DNA from: Owenia fusiformis
Lineage: Eukaryota; Annelida; Polychaeta; Sabellida; Oweniidae
DNA: 60,000 bases
Reading direction: 5' to 3'
NCBI GenBank assembly: GCA_903813345.2
Contig: CAIIXF020000009.1
Location: forward strand, 19,061,759-19,121,758
Shown piece after piece: positions 1 through 12,411 of this stretch (position 1 is its first letter; each line of letters starts with the position of its first letter). The notes under the pieces were generated by a model, which saw only the letters and a list, made by a program, of their open reading frames with translations, was not told the DNA's origin and made no database searches. A program made the translations under genes and the position numbers.

Positions 1-668
1 TATTTTGTATGTGTAGCTTGTATTTTATTTTATCACAAAACCTGTCGTATACTTTCATTTTTTGCGGGGGCATCTAATTAACAAATCGGGAGTTTTGAAC
101 GAAAATCGGGAGGGTAACATTTAGAAATCGGGAGTTTTTACTGAAAAATCGGGATGTCTCGTTAACAAATCGGGATTTTTTGAAAATCTGGATTTTGAAA
201 AATAAATCGCGATGAGCAATAAAAAATCGTGAGTTCTCCCAATTTAAATCGGGATTTGACAGGTAATAGCCATATTTGCATTTTTTCAGGTTTATATTTT
301 TGTTAATGGAGAGGTTAAGCTAACGATGTTTTTCACAACGTAACCGTGAACGCAAAGTACAAAAATTAACAAAGGAATGTATCGAGCGCTCACAGTTTTA
401 TGCGCGCTTAGTCTACTTCAGATACTCTTTCAGCTTCAGAGTTTCGGGTTTAGAACGGGAGATTTGAAATTTGACGTTGGGTCAACGGGAACCATTTTAC
501 TCGTGTCTATTGAACACTATGCTGTCAATTTTGATTTCGATGCACAGTTGAATTCTTGCTGAACACGATGATGTATGTCATGCATGATTTAGCGCCAAAA
601 ATCTTACGAAACGAGCTCGTTTAAAATATGTATTAGAAAACCAGCTATAAAACCGCATCAATGACATA
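1..668. other. No gene seen; degenerate short repeat
   Basis: No coding signal that I can support. Positions about 80-250 hold six or more loose copies of a motif like aaatcgggagttt. A segment near 306-323 (aatggagaggttaagct) recurs in inverse orientation near 10380, just upstream of the first MAM exon, so the repeat landscape of the two ends may be related. Confidence 0.5.
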
Positions 669-1639
669 TACTCGGGGTGGAAAATTTTCTAAGAGGCTCC
701 GTTAAGGAAAAAATGACTTTTTGAGCTGGATGGACTTTCTCTGTATTTTTTATTCTATTAGGGTGTCCTGCATAAGGGGTTTCGCCTGCGAAGCATATAA
801 CTCTTGCGAACATATCTAAATACTGGTCCGAAGAAGACATACCTTGAATTTTTAGAAAATAATTAGCTAAAAATGGAAACTACAAAAAGTCAAAATGTTC
901 AACTCATACAAAGTTGTGGCTATTCTATATCAATATTATGTGTTGTGTAAGGTTTCTCAGATGTTTCAGGACCTTCATTAGTATACCTGTGTCTAGAAAT
1001 GTGACATTTAAGGACAAAATTTGGCATTTTTTAATCATTTTCGCTTTCAGCATTAACATATAGTTCCTTATATCTTGAGTTTTATGCTGACTGGTTGTTG
1101 CAATTTTGATTAAATGTGTGCTTGTACATGTGTTCTTCCATTTAAGGTATAGAAAATGTATAGTGAACAACCAATGCTCGTATGAGAGCTTTCAGATCTC
1201 CCCTACCCCATTTATTATGCAAAATTACCGAAAAATATGAAAAAATAAAATAACTTGAAATTATAAACGTTAACAAAGTTGTAGCTATTCTATATCAATA
1301 TTATAGGAATATTCTATGGTTTTGAAAAAATATCATTTATATCCATGAGTGGATATTTATATCTTTACGAGTGAGCACAGCGAATGAGTGAAGATATTGA
1401 TATCCATGAGTGGATATAATTGATATTTTTGAAAAACCATAGGATTGTCCGTTTATCCCATGGGAAATCTTAACCCAGCGAAAAAAATGTTAAAAAATTT
1501 TTTTAAAAAAGATTTCGAGAAAAAATTTTGAAAAAAAATTTGAAGGAAAAAATCTAAATTCTTTTTAAGAAAATCTTGAAAAAAAAATTGACAAAAATTA
1601 TTGAAAAAATCTTAACCATCGAACAGTCGAATATCACTT

Positions 1640-1735
1640 TTGAAACCATCGAATATCACTTTTGAAACCATCGAATATCACTTTTTGAGAAGTGATATTC
1701 GATGGTTTGAGAAGTGATATTCGATGGTTTGAGGA
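1640..1735. repeat. Perfect-type palindrome inserted in the left arm
   Basis: Two copies of a motif like aaccatcgaatatcactttt are followed by two copies of its reverse complement, giving a hairpin. It lies in a roughly 520-bp insertion (about 1290-1810) that interrupts the left foldback arm. That insertion also contains a second palindromic part around 1340-1440, with tatccatgagtggatata twice. Confidence 0.7.
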
Positions 1736-3419
1736 TTTTTTGCTAAAATATGATGTCTTGATCCACATATCAAATATATCTTCACCTGATATTCGATCTA
1801 TATCCTTGTAACCATGGGATAAAATGTGTTATTTAATGTTTTTAAGATTTTTAAAAACCTTTATCGGTATACAAGTGGCTAGAAATGAGACATTTAAGGA
1901 CAAAACTTTGCATTTTTTTTATCATTTTCGCTTTCAGCAGTAATATATAGTTCCTCATATCTTGAGTTTTATGCTGTCTGATTGTTTCTTTTTCAATCAA
2001 ATCTGTTCTTGTGCATGTCTTCTTCCATTTAAGGTATAGAAAATGTATAGTGGACAAACAATGTTCACATTAGAGCTTTCAGATATCCCCTACCCCATCT
2101 GTTATGGAAAATAAACGAGAAATATGAAGAAATAAAATAACTTCAAATTATAAACTTTAATAAAGTTGTAGCTGTTCTTTATCAATATTATGTGTTATTT
2201 AATGTTTCTAAGATTTTTAAAAACCTTTATTGGTATTCAAGTGGCTAGAAATGAGACATTTAAGGACAAAACTTGGCATTTTTTAATCAATGCTGCTTTC
2301 AGCAATAACATATAAATCCTTATATCTTGAGTTTATGCTGACTGGGTGATGTATTTTTTATTAAATCTGTTCTTGTACATGTCTTCTTCCATTTAAGGTA
2401 TTGATAATGTATAGTGGACAAACAATGTTCATATTAGAGCTTTCAGATCTCCCCTACCCTATTTATAAGGGAAGATGACTGGAAAATATAAAAAATAACT
2501 TCAAATTACCAGTATAAACTTTAACAAAGATGTAGCCATTCTTTATGTGTTATTGAATGGTATAATTAATGTTTAGAAATAAGACATTTAAGAACAAAAT
2601 TTGGCATTTTTCATCAATTTTTCATCATTTCCACTTTTAGCAATAACATAGACTGTATTTCCTTCTATCTTGAGTTTTATGCTGATTGGTTGATGGATTC
2701 TTGAACAAATCTGTTCTTTTGCCTGCCTACTTTGATTTAAGGTATTTAAACATGTATATTGGACAGCCTGTCATTATATTAGAGCTTACATATCTCCCCT
2801 ACCCCATTTATTTTGAAAAAATAACCAGAAATATAAAAACCAAACAATTTCAAAGTATAGACTTTAACAAAGTTGTCGGTATTCTAGATCAATACTATGT
2901 ATTATTTGATATTTTTCAGATGTTTCAGGAACTTCATGAGTATACAAGTCTAAACATTAGACTTTTAAAGTTGAGTTGCAAATGGGGCGGGTATTCTCTA
3001 TCTTTGTCTATTTGGGCTTTCTGGTAATAATACTTTGCAAACTGCTCATGAATCTATGCAATGTATAGTAGAACACTTGGAATATATTTAAATGTAATGG
3101 GGTATTATAGTGTGATAATTATAACCAGTGATCAAGCCATATTGGTTGAATTCCCTCATATCAATTGCAATGTTGTCAAAGGCTTGGCCAACAAGATGAT
3201 TTTGAAAAGGATTACAAAATGACAAGCTGTCTTTGGTTTGTGAAGCAATGTTACTGTATCTCTAAAATGGGATGAATTTCACTTATGGCAGAGCTGCTAT
3301 TAAAGTTTGCAAAACTGATAGTTGCAACAATCTATCAAATACTAATCATGAAGAAGTTGACACTCTCCTTATGGCCCATGTCTAGTACAGTGCTGCAGAC
3401 ATGACAAAGGAATTCAATG

Positions 3420-3560
3420 TTAAAGGAATATTCCTTGCCAAACCATCTCTCTCCTCATATGGTAGCTATTACCATATATATGCTTGCCATGTTTAGCAAA
3501 ACAGGCAAAAATGTTTTGATATGGTCAAATTTGATCACTTAGAAACATATGTCCTAATAT
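3420..3560. mobile_element. Truncated copy of the TTAA-flanked MITE
   Basis: The sequence from ttaaaggaatattcc onward matches the left end of the intact element at 34861-35470 for about 140 bp (same tggtagctat, catgtttagcaaaaca and tcaaatttgatcactt blocks), then diverges. No right end is present. Confidence 0.7.
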
Positions 3561-4215
3561 TTTAGGATGAGTTTCTCAGAACTATAAAAATTATTTAGAG
3601 ATCTTTACATATCTAAATATAGCTTGTGGTGTCATGAGCATCTTAGACATTTAAAATGACTGAAATGCAGCTCTAACATAGAACCAGGGAGATATTAAAA
3701 ATCATGCTGTTGCTGGATTAAGTTCGAGAGTTGTGAACAATCATGTTTATACATAGACATATTCTTTGATTCATATGAGAGTAAAATGTGAAATTACAAA
3801 ATTATTTTGCACTATTCTATTTTTGAGTAATCTTTTAAAAATATGGTACATGTAGTATAGTAATTTTATCTTTAATATGTACATATGTGTTTAAAAAACA
3901 TTGTCTATGCTTTGAAGATAACAAGGCACATAATTGAATATATATGATCTAAAACTAAACTAAAAATATAAACAACTATTGCTGAAAGTGAAAAATTGGT
4001 CATTTTGCCCATTTATGTGTCATTTTTTGATAATACTGTGCTTATAAATGTGCTTAACTTTTGAAAAGCTTAAAGAGGCTAGCACAATCAAGGCCCCTCT
4101 GGACTTTTTTTGCATATTGAATTTCACCACATATTCATCCATCTACTTTCAAAAGAAGAAGTCCCAAATCGCCCTCTTTCAGTGTAAATTTTTGCGATTG
4201 TGCTGGCCGAGAAAT

Positions 4216-4650
4216 TGACTAGATGCGAGTAGAAATAATCTTGATTTACGTCATTAGATATTCAAAATTCAGTCAAAGTGATGTCATATTTGAATTCTAC
4301 ATGTAAAAGTACATCTAGAAAGATGGTTTCGAAAATTGTTTATCAACTTTGAAAATTTAATTTTTTTTGAAAATGTGACTTCTTGTTCGGGTTGATTCCC
4401 CATAGACCCCATGTTACAAAATCACAAAAAGTGTAATATCTTTTCTTGTATTTGACAAATAAAATTTTCTTTTACTGGACATATTTTAATTTGCATACCT
4501 ATCAGATGCACAAGGGTTATATGAAAATTGAACCACTAAAATAGATGTAATTTAAGTTAAAGGGAACTTTCTCCTATACCCGCCATGTTATCTGACCCGA
4601 ACGAGCCACCTGGTGGTCAAACTAATAACTACCTACTCGCATCTGCGTTA
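4216..4650. mobile_element. Short inverted-terminal-repeat element, family also at 8.9 kb and 49.4 kb
   Basis: It begins with tagatgcgagtag and ends with ctactcgcatct in inverse orientation. Diverged relatives lie at about 8880-9090 (same orientation, truncated) and about 49394-49690 (opposite orientation, inside the lyase gene). All share the accacctggtgg / ccactaggtgg block and a ggttcaat block. There is no coding capacity. Confidence 0.55.
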
Positions 4651-6636
4651 TTAATTCAATCTGAAGTTTAAATAGACCGGGAAAGTCCTCCTGTTATCTG
4701 ATTGGTCGTTGGATTTGTTTATCATGAACGTATTGGCTGCCTGGTTCAAGGCGCTTGTGACTCAATGGGGATTCCCCTCGCTAGCCGAGGAATCGATTGT
4801 GTTTAATTCTGGAGGTTGGTTGTTTTGTTGATAATTTTAATATTTCGGCAATAATATGCCCATAAGTTATTCTCAAGATATATCCATAGTATGTTAGATA
4901 TTATATGAGCAATAACAATAGGACATCATTGATTGTCTTGGGGAGAAACCTTTGGTATACTGCACCTTTAAGAATATTAACATGTAATAATAATAACATT
5001 TTTGTTGGTTTTCTTATCAAATGGTGGAGGGGAGATCTTAGACTTCTAATAAAAACATTCGTTGTCTTACATACATTTTCTATAACTTAAATCAAAGAAG
5101 ACAGATTCAATAAAAAACATATATCAATCTATCATCAAAGAATTATAATTGTGGAAAATTATATGCTACTGCTAAAAGCACAATGCTAAAAATGCCAAAT
5201 TTTGTCCATAAATTTTAGACAAATGTAATCGCATGAAGGTAGCATTAAATAATACAAAGTATTGATAGAGAATAGCTACAATTTTGTTAAAGTTTATGTT
5301 TTGAAATTACTTTTTCATTTACATTATAAATGGGGCAGGGGAGATATGAAAGCTCTAATATGAACATTGGTTGTCCAATATACATTTTTTATATCCTAAA
5401 TGGAAGAAGACATGTACAAGAACAGATCTGACCAAGAATGCACCAACCAGTCAGCATGAAACTCAAGATACAAGGACCTATAAATTATTGCTGAAAGCAA
5501 AAATGGTAAAAAAATGCCACGTTTCTGCCGTAAATGTCTCATTTCTAGGCACTAGTTTAACAATAAAGGTTCTGAAATATCTTAAAAACATTAAATAACA
5601 CATAATATTGATATAGAATAGCTACAACTTTGTTTAAGTTTATAATTTCAAGTTATTTTATATTTTCATATTTTTCTTTAATTTTTCATGATAAATGGGG
5701 TAGGGAAGATCTGAAAGCTCTAATGTGACCATTGGTGGTCCACTATACATTTTCTATACCTCAAATAGAAGAAGATATGTACAAGAACAGATTTGATTAA
5801 GATTGCAACAACCAGTAAGCATAAAACTCTATATATGAGGAACGATATGTTACTGCTGAAAGCTAAAATGATTAGAAAATGCAAAGTTTTGTCCCTAAAT
5901 GTCTCATTTCTAGGCACTAATATACCAATTAAGGTTCTGAAATATCTGAAAAACATTAAATAACACATAATATTGATATAGAATAGCTAAAACATTGTTA
6001 AAGTTTATAAATTCAAGTTATTTTACTTTTTCATATGTTTCGGTAATATTTCATAATAAATGGGGTAGGGGAGATCTGAAAGCTCTAATATGACCATTGG
6101 TAGTCCAATATACATTTTTTGTATCTTAAATGGAAGAATACATGTACAAGAACAGATTTGATCAAAATTGCAACAACCAGTCAGCATTAAACTCAAGATA
6201 TAAGGAACTATATGTTACTGCTGAAAGCGAAAATGATCACAAATGCCAAATTTTGTCCTTAATTATCTTATTTCTAGACACTAGTACACTAATGAAGGTC
6301 CTTAAACATCTGAAAAACATTAAATAATACATAGTGTTAATATTAAATGGCTAGAGTTTTGTTTGAGTTGAACATTTTGACTTTTTGTAGTTTCCATTTT
6401 TAGCCAATTTTTTCTAAAAGATTCAAGATATGTCTTCTTCGGACCAGTATTTAGATATGTTCGCAAGAGTTATATGCTTCGCAGGCGAAATCCCTTATGC
6501 AGGACACCCTAATAGAATAAAAAATACAGAGAAAGTCCATCCAGCTCAAAAAGTCATTTTTTGCACTATTCTCACACCTTCCACCCCGAGTAATACTATA
6601 GAATCATTACACGCTATGGTGTAGTCTAAACAAACA

Positions 6637-9600
6637 CTGTACTCTAGGAGCTAGCAAACATTTATAAGACATCTCGAGTACAAAAGGTTTGAGGCCTGTA
6701 ATTAGTAGATGTGGGTCTAACATCCCCAAAAAGGCAACTCTTAAGTGACAAATTTGGGGCTACCACCAGGGGGCGCTTTTTGAAATGCCCCTAAAATTAG
6801 TTTTAAATGACATATCGAGTACATCAATGAAACCTTTGTCAAAATGTTCCGTTGGACCCTCTGAAACATTATGAGTCCTTAAGAGTTGCCAAATTTGGGG
6901 TTTAACCCATTTCTGAGTGAGTTAAAGGTCACCATGGATACAGCCACACACAATCAAAATGCTGTATCAGAGTCATGTGAAGTTGAATAAATTTGATAAT
7001 CTGATATATCCATAAAATATGTAAGAAGACCTTTCTAACAAGTTATAATACATCAATATATGACAACTGAATCCAGAGATATTGAACTTTTTGCGTCAAT
7101 TTTGATCTGAAAATGAACATTCTTAAGTCTAGTCTAATTTGCATTCGTAGCTTCAGGCAAAAGGTGACAGCTTTAACAGCTCAAAATAGTATTCCAAGAA
7201 CATTTCCAAGGTTTGTGTAATATTGTAATACAACTATATAATGCTGAATCACTATTTTGTAATTTAAATATGACGTTATAGTGCCCTACCCCTTCAAAAT
7301 AGAGGAAAGCAGGCATAGTCAATGTAATCATTTTGCAGCATTAAGTTGGAAACATGTAGCACTAGAAAGTGAATCAATGCATCCAAAGCATCTTCATATG
7401 TTGCTTTACATTGTAATTTATGTCTTACTAGAATATTGGATTCTTCACATTTTATATGTAAGTTGTTGATATAGTGCCTCTCTTAAAATGAAATCAGTGA
7501 AATATTATGTAATCATGCAGTTTAAATATTATAATTATAACAATGTTTATAAGACATCCTCGACTCTCTGATTTGTCTATGTAATATACATGACGAAAAA
7601 ATAACATATTTCTCACTCTCTGATAAGTCCATGTCCCACGCGTGACTAAAAATAACAAGCGATATTCAAAGGAAGTCATGTGACATCCGTTAAATATCAA
7701 ATGATATTCACTAGTCACGACTTTGTTCCGTGTAATTTCAAGTTAATGTAGTCCTGGGAGTACATTGTTATGGTTAATCAGACATCAATAGTTTGTTGTT
7801 CCATTAATGTAAGTGAGGAATATATTAGTGAATAATAAAACAAATATTTAATTCTATTTTCAGTGAATATCTGTGACACTTTCACCAGATGATATTCCAC
7901 TAGCCCTTCGGGATTTCTGGAATATTATTTGTGATGAGGTACAAATATTCACCTCAATAGAATTAAGTATTTGTATTTTATTATTTCACTGTCAGATTCT
8001 TCACTCTCTGATTGGTCCATGTACTGGAAATAATAGGCGAAATCAACGGAAGTCCAAGACTAGCATCAAATATCAAATGATATTCACCAGTCAAGACTTG
8101 GTCCTGTATTATTTCAATTTTATATAGCCCAGGAGTACATTGTTGTGATTGATTAGACATCAGTTATTATTCAAGGAATGTGAGTGAGGAATATAACAGT
8201 GAATAGTAAAACAAATATTTAATTCTATTGAGGTGAATTAATGTGGCACTTTCACAAGATGATATTCCATTAGCCCTTTGGGCTTCGTGGAATATCACTT
8301 GTGAAAGATATAAAGGTTATTTAATGGAATCGAAGGTTTTTGATACAGGGTATATCTGAGGTAAATACAATATATCTACCCAAGGGACAGGAGGGACCGA
8401 GGGTTGATATAATGTATTCACCTAGGGATATACCCTGTATCAAAAATGGAGCATTTAAAGGGGCAACAAGGCCTGTAGAGAGAAAATTCGAAATTTGTTA
8501 CTTTTTTGATCTATCAGGTCAACATTTGGCTTAACACCTTCTTTGGCATACCTATTTTCTTGTAAAATATATGGATAAACTATCAATTTCAGCATTAAGA
8601 AGTGTAAATTCAATTCAATGATTCTATAAAGGGAGCCCCACTTATAGATTTTTAAGATCTACTATGTTTCAAGAGGAATATCAGCTGAAATAGACTTCAA
8701 ATAGTGTTCATCCAGGGGGTTTCTTTGTAGATAATAAAAATATAAGTAAGTCTTGATGAAATACCCAAACTTAAATATATTTTGACACTGGTTCATGATT
8801 GTTGAATTGCACTAATTGTTGCACCTTTAAACTGAGATTATGAGATTACGAGTACGACATTAAAGATTTAAAATTCAAAAATATATTTTCTTGTGTTGGG
8901 CAGATAATATTTTCTTTTACTGGACATTTGTATAACTATCAGACACATAAGGGTAATATGAAAAGTGAACCACTAAAACTAATGAATATTCAAGTTTACG
9001 AGAACTTTGTAATACCCTGCTATGTTATTTTCCCCAAATTACCCACCTAGTGGCGAAACTGGTAACTACCTACTCACATCTGAGTAATTAAATATTTGTA
9101 AAATATTTGACGGAACGAATTGTTGAAGAGGGCCCCTTAGTTCTCATCATCTGACCATATTGCAGTTCTCATTCCCGGTCCTCATTAAGCCATAAAGCAT
9201 CAGAGAAGAGAAGAGCAGAATGCTTTTATTAAGATCGCACAAGCATACTGGAAACGGCCTTCACTATGTTAAGTTCACATTGATTGAAATAAAGATTTCA
9301 ACATTTAAGGTTTATGCCTCAAATGACATGAGACACAATTTAAATCTTGTAACTCAGATGAAAAATATTAATAGTTATATAATGTTTATAATATGCCTGT
9401 CTGGATTGCATGACACATTAGTATTCTATTATAATACATGTACTATATTGAAAACTTATATATGTTATATAAAATGTGTATGAGTCCTATATTCTAGTAA
9501 AAGATAAATTACAATGTCAAACAACATATGAAGATGCTTTGGATGCATTGATTCACTTTCTAGTGCTACATGTTTCCAACTTAATGCTGCAAAATGATTA

Positions 9601-10290
9601 CATTGACTATGCCTGCTTTCCTCTTTTTTGAAGGGGTAGGGCACTATAACGTCATATTTAAATTACAAAATAGTGATTCATCATTATAAAAATTGTATAA
9701 CAATATCATCCAAACCTTGGAAATGTTCTTGGAATACTATTTTGAGCTGTTAAAGCTGTAACATTTTGCCTGAAGCTACAAATACAAATTAGACGAGGCT
9801 TAAAAGTGTACATTTTCGGACCAAAATTGACGCAAAAAGTTCAATATCTCTGGATTCAGTTGTCATATATTGATGTATTATGACTTGTTAGAAAGGTCTT
9901 CTTACATATTTTATGGATATATCAGAATATCAAATATATTCAACTTCACAAGGCTCTGATACAGCATTTTGATTGTGTGTGGCTGTATCCATGGTGACCT
10001 TTAACTCACTCAGAAATGGGTTAAACCCCAAAATTGGCTACTCTTAAGGACTCATAATGTTTCAGAGGGTCCAAAGGAACATTTTGACAAAGGTTTCATT
10101 GATGTACTCGAGATGTCATTTAAAACTAATTTTAGGGGCATTTCAAAAAGTGCCCCCTGGTGGTAGCCCCAAATTTGTCACTTAAGAGTTGCCTTTTTGG
10201 GGATGTTAGACCCACATCTACTAATTACAGGCCTCAAACCTTTTGTACTCGAGATGTCTTATAAATGTTTGCTAGCTCCTAGAGTACTGG
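6637..10290. mobile_element. Second foldback-like element, ~820-bp inverted arms
   Basis: Positions 6637-7459 are the reverse complement of about 9466-10290 with few differences. Both arms share the ctctaggagctagc end, the blocks around ctcgagatgtcttata, and the inner end at gaagatgctttgg. The 2-kb centre holds a tandem duplication (7610-8360) and part of another repeat. It starts only about 45 bp after the end of the first foldback structure. No transposase-like frame is present. Confidence 0.7.
7610..8360. repeat. Tandem duplication, ~375-bp unit
   Basis: Two diverged copies lie head to tail in the centre of the second foldback. The blocks ctctgat..gtccatgt, aaatgatattcac, gagtacattgtt, gtgaggaatat and gatgatattcca recur about 375 bp apart. 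The unit contains a short palindrome of the gatattcca..tggaatatca type, like those at 1.3-1.7 kb. Confidence 0.6.
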
Positions 10291-10445
10291 ATTTGAACGG
10301 CTATTTATATGAGAAGGCTACATGAATTTGTATATGGTCGAGTGATACGTACAGGTTCAGTTTCGATTATATATGCAAAGCTTAACCTCTCCATTGTGAA
10401 GAGGCTCACGTATAACTTATACATATATTTTCTTTCTTATTGTAG

Positions 10446-10553
10446 ATACATCTGGTAGCTAAAGTGCAGGGGTCGACAAAAAATAGAGATAGCACCAGTG
10501 ACATTGCAATTGACAATATTTGCATCCGCCAAATAAACGGAGCAAATTGTTAA
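10446..10553 (+). CDS. MAM-domain terminal exon, copy 1
   Basis: This is a candidate last exon of a gene whose other exons lie upstream, outside the window or unrecognised. It is preceded by a pyrimidine-rich tract ending in tattgtag and is open for 35 codons to TAA. The residues include DIAIDNICIR, the form of the strongly conserved C-terminal strand of MAM domains (family pattern G-D-I/V-A-I-D-D/N-I/L), preceded by KVQGS. MAM domains are about 160-residue extracellular adhesion modules in receptors, metalloproteases and secreted proteins; this exon supplies only the last fifth. Its end (NGANC then stop) is a slightly atypical form of the closing G-x-C. A second copy with the same splice phase lies at 12307. 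Identification is by pattern only; the rest of the gene is not seen. Confidence 0.55.
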   Translation: MHLVAKVQGSTKNRDSTSDIAIDNICIRQINGANC

Positions 10554-10684
10554 TTAACTTGACGATATAAATCAAAACAATGGTATATATCTCAATTAAA
10601 GAGAGCTATACCCGCCACGTAATTTCGTAATATACTAAAACAGACTCGGTTGCATGGGTTTTCTTTGTTCCAGTTGTAGGTGCT

Positions 10685-11250
10685 TTACATATAGAAATGT
10701 GTTATGCAATGTATTTCTATATGCTTGACATTGCTTAACATATAGAAATGTGTTATGCAATGTATAATCTACATGTTGGGCAATGCTATAACATGTTGAA
10801 ATGTGTTATGCAATGTATAATCTATATGTTGGGCAATGCTATAACATGTTGAAATGTGTTATGCAATGTATAATCTATATGCTTGACATTGCTAAACATA
10901 TAGAAATGTGTTATGCAATGTATAATCTATATGTTGGGCAATGCTATAACATATAGAAATGTGTTATGCAATGTATAATCTATATGCTTGACAATGCTAA
11001 ACATATAGAAATGTGTTAAGCAATGTATAATCTATATGCTTGACTATGCTATAGCATATAGAATTTTGTTATGCAATGTATAATCTATATGCTTGACAAT
11101 GTTATAACATATAGAAATTTGTTATACAATGTACATGTATGTCTATATGTTGGGCAATGCCAAAATAGAAATGAGTTATGCAATGTATAATTATATTGGA
11201 CAATGGTAAACATATAGGAATGCTTTATGCAATGTATTTCTATATGTTGA
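10685..11250. repeat. 54-bp satellite, about 10 copies
   Basis: The unit is like acatatagaaatgtgttatg followed by caatgtataatctatatg and a variable tgggcaatgct / ttgacaatgct ending. The last copy runs straight into the TA that flanks the Tc1/mariner-like element at 11267. It lies between the two MAM terminal exons. Confidence 0.8.
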
Positions 11251-11266
11251 ACATTGCGTCAATATA

Positions 11267-12245
11267 CCGGATGTCCAAAAACAGGACCGTAAGAAAGTTG
11301 AATACTTTTGCATATTTTGCCTTGAAATTTTTCATTCAATGTGAATTTTGTTCTGAAAGTTTAATGATAATCTGTCTATTGTGTCAAAAATTCCGTACCT
11401 TACAAAACATGCTCAAAATGAGCAGTTCTTCAAGTTCTATGCACAAATGATCGAATCCTGCAAACAAGGTTGTTAATGACCCTGACCTATACACATCAAT
11501 ATGGATGGTACGAATTGAATTGGGGTAGTTGTTGCCCTCTTAAGATTATTAGGGGCTTGTCAGTATACACATTGGCTTTGAGAAATCCCCAAAGATAAAA
11601 ATCCGGGGGATTTAGACCTGGCGAATGAGCTGCCCATATGTTTTGCGTTCTGCATCTGATGAGTTGACCACCAAAGCATTGCCCTAACCAATTTCAGCAT
11701 ATCATTTGCAGTGTTGGGGTGGTATTGGCATGTTGAAACCACTGCCTATCTCCTTAGATGCCCATTCTGGTGCTTAGTGACCTCCATAACTTAGTGAGAA
11801 CTTGAATATACTGGTCCTTGTTCATGGCGATAGCACTCCCCCATTCATATTCGAACCAAAAAGGACCGATGATTCCATGTTTGCTCATTGCCGCCCAGGT
11901 AGTGCATGCATTGTTCAGAATGCAATGGATGCTGTAACACTTCATCAGGAGGACGTTTGCCCCAGTATAGCAGCTGTTCTTGGAATTAACTTGTCCATTC
12001 AAAAAGAAATGAGTGTCGGAGGATCATAAACAACTTTGTTCGCCGTATTGATTTGTGCATGGAGAGGAGATGTGCACATTTGAGGCATGTTTTGTAAGGA
12101 ACTGTAGTTTTTGACTCAATTTGCAGATTGTTATCAAACTTTCAAAACAGAATTCACATTGAATGAACTGAGTAATTCTGAGATTGAAAGGCAAAATTGA
12201 CCGAGTTATTCAACTTTCTTAAGGTCCTGTTTTTTGGACACCCTG
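11267..12245 (-). mobile_element. Decayed Tc1/mariner-superfamily element with TIRs and TA flanks
   Basis: The left end CCGGATGTCCAAAAACAGG and the right end (inverse: CAGGGTGTCCAAAAAACAGG) form terminal inverted repeats of about 40 bp, both continuing into aagaaagttgaat. TA lies immediately outside each end, the expected target site of this superfamily. The 979-bp body encodes transposase remnants on the minus strand. It sits between the two MAM terminal exons, ending 61 bp before the second. Confidence 0.85.
11540..12060 (-). pseudogene. Transposase remnant, Tc1/mariner (DDE) type
   Basis: Reading the minus strand, recognisable pieces appear in order: a SSDTHFFLNGQVN block (family: SDESHF-L-G-VN), KHGIIGPFWFEYEWG (family: gIIGPfFFe--G), WFQHANTTP (family: WFQQDGATPH) and AHSPGLNPPDFYLWGFLK (family: W-ARSPDLtPpDFFLWGyLK). 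A stop and frame changes separate the blocks, and catalytic-region residues have changed (for example QHA in place of QDG). The gene is broken and presumably inactive. Confidence 0.8.
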
Positions 12246-12306
12246 TACTATAATGATGTTGTAATGTTAAAATACTATAACCAATATATTGCTTATATCA
12301 TTTCAG

Positions 12307-12411
12307 ATACGCCTATTGGCGCTCGTTGGAAATAGAGATAAGGCTGATGTGGCAATCGACAATTTATGTATCCGTAAAGGAGTTTGCGAGAAAGCAAGCA
12401 GTCGGAAATGA
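12307..12411 (+). CDS. MAM-domain terminal exon, copy 2
   Basis: This exon follows a good acceptor (cttatatcatttcag) and is open for 34 codons to TGA. It encodes DVAIDNLCIRKGVC, the canonical end of a MAM domain including the closing G-x-C, then a short basic tail ending SSRK. It enters in the same phase as copy 1 (both begin AG then ATA). It would act as an alternative last exon of the same plus-strand gene, giving a different last strand and tail. A polyadenylation signal follows at 12800. An opposite-strand frame of 108 codons over this region is a shadow. I see no further MAM exons in the window. Confidence 0.6.
   Translation: MRLLALVGNRDKADVAIDNLCIRKGVCEKASSRK

Larger units (their letters stand above)
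669..6591. mobile_element. Foldback-like element with arms made of tandem ~350-bp units
   Basis: The left end (actcggggtgg onward from about 669) is the reverse complement of the right end near 6591, and about 180 bp next to each end are nearly identical in inverse orientation (658-840 against 6425-6600). Inside these ends each arm carries about four diverged copies of one unit of roughly 350 bp: left arm near 890-1290, 1830-2180, 2180-2530 and 2540-2930 in one orientation; right arm near 5030-5290, 5330-5640, 5695-6010 and 6060-6370 in the other. Long inverted repeats built of direct subrepeats are the hallmark of foldback elements. No transposase is visible in the 2-kb centre, so it would be non-autonomous. 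The target-site duplication is not clear. Confidence 0.6.

Noticed and set aside
2686-3027. 113-codon plus-strand frame
   Set aside because: Falls on a diverged foldback arm unit; other units are not open in this frame.
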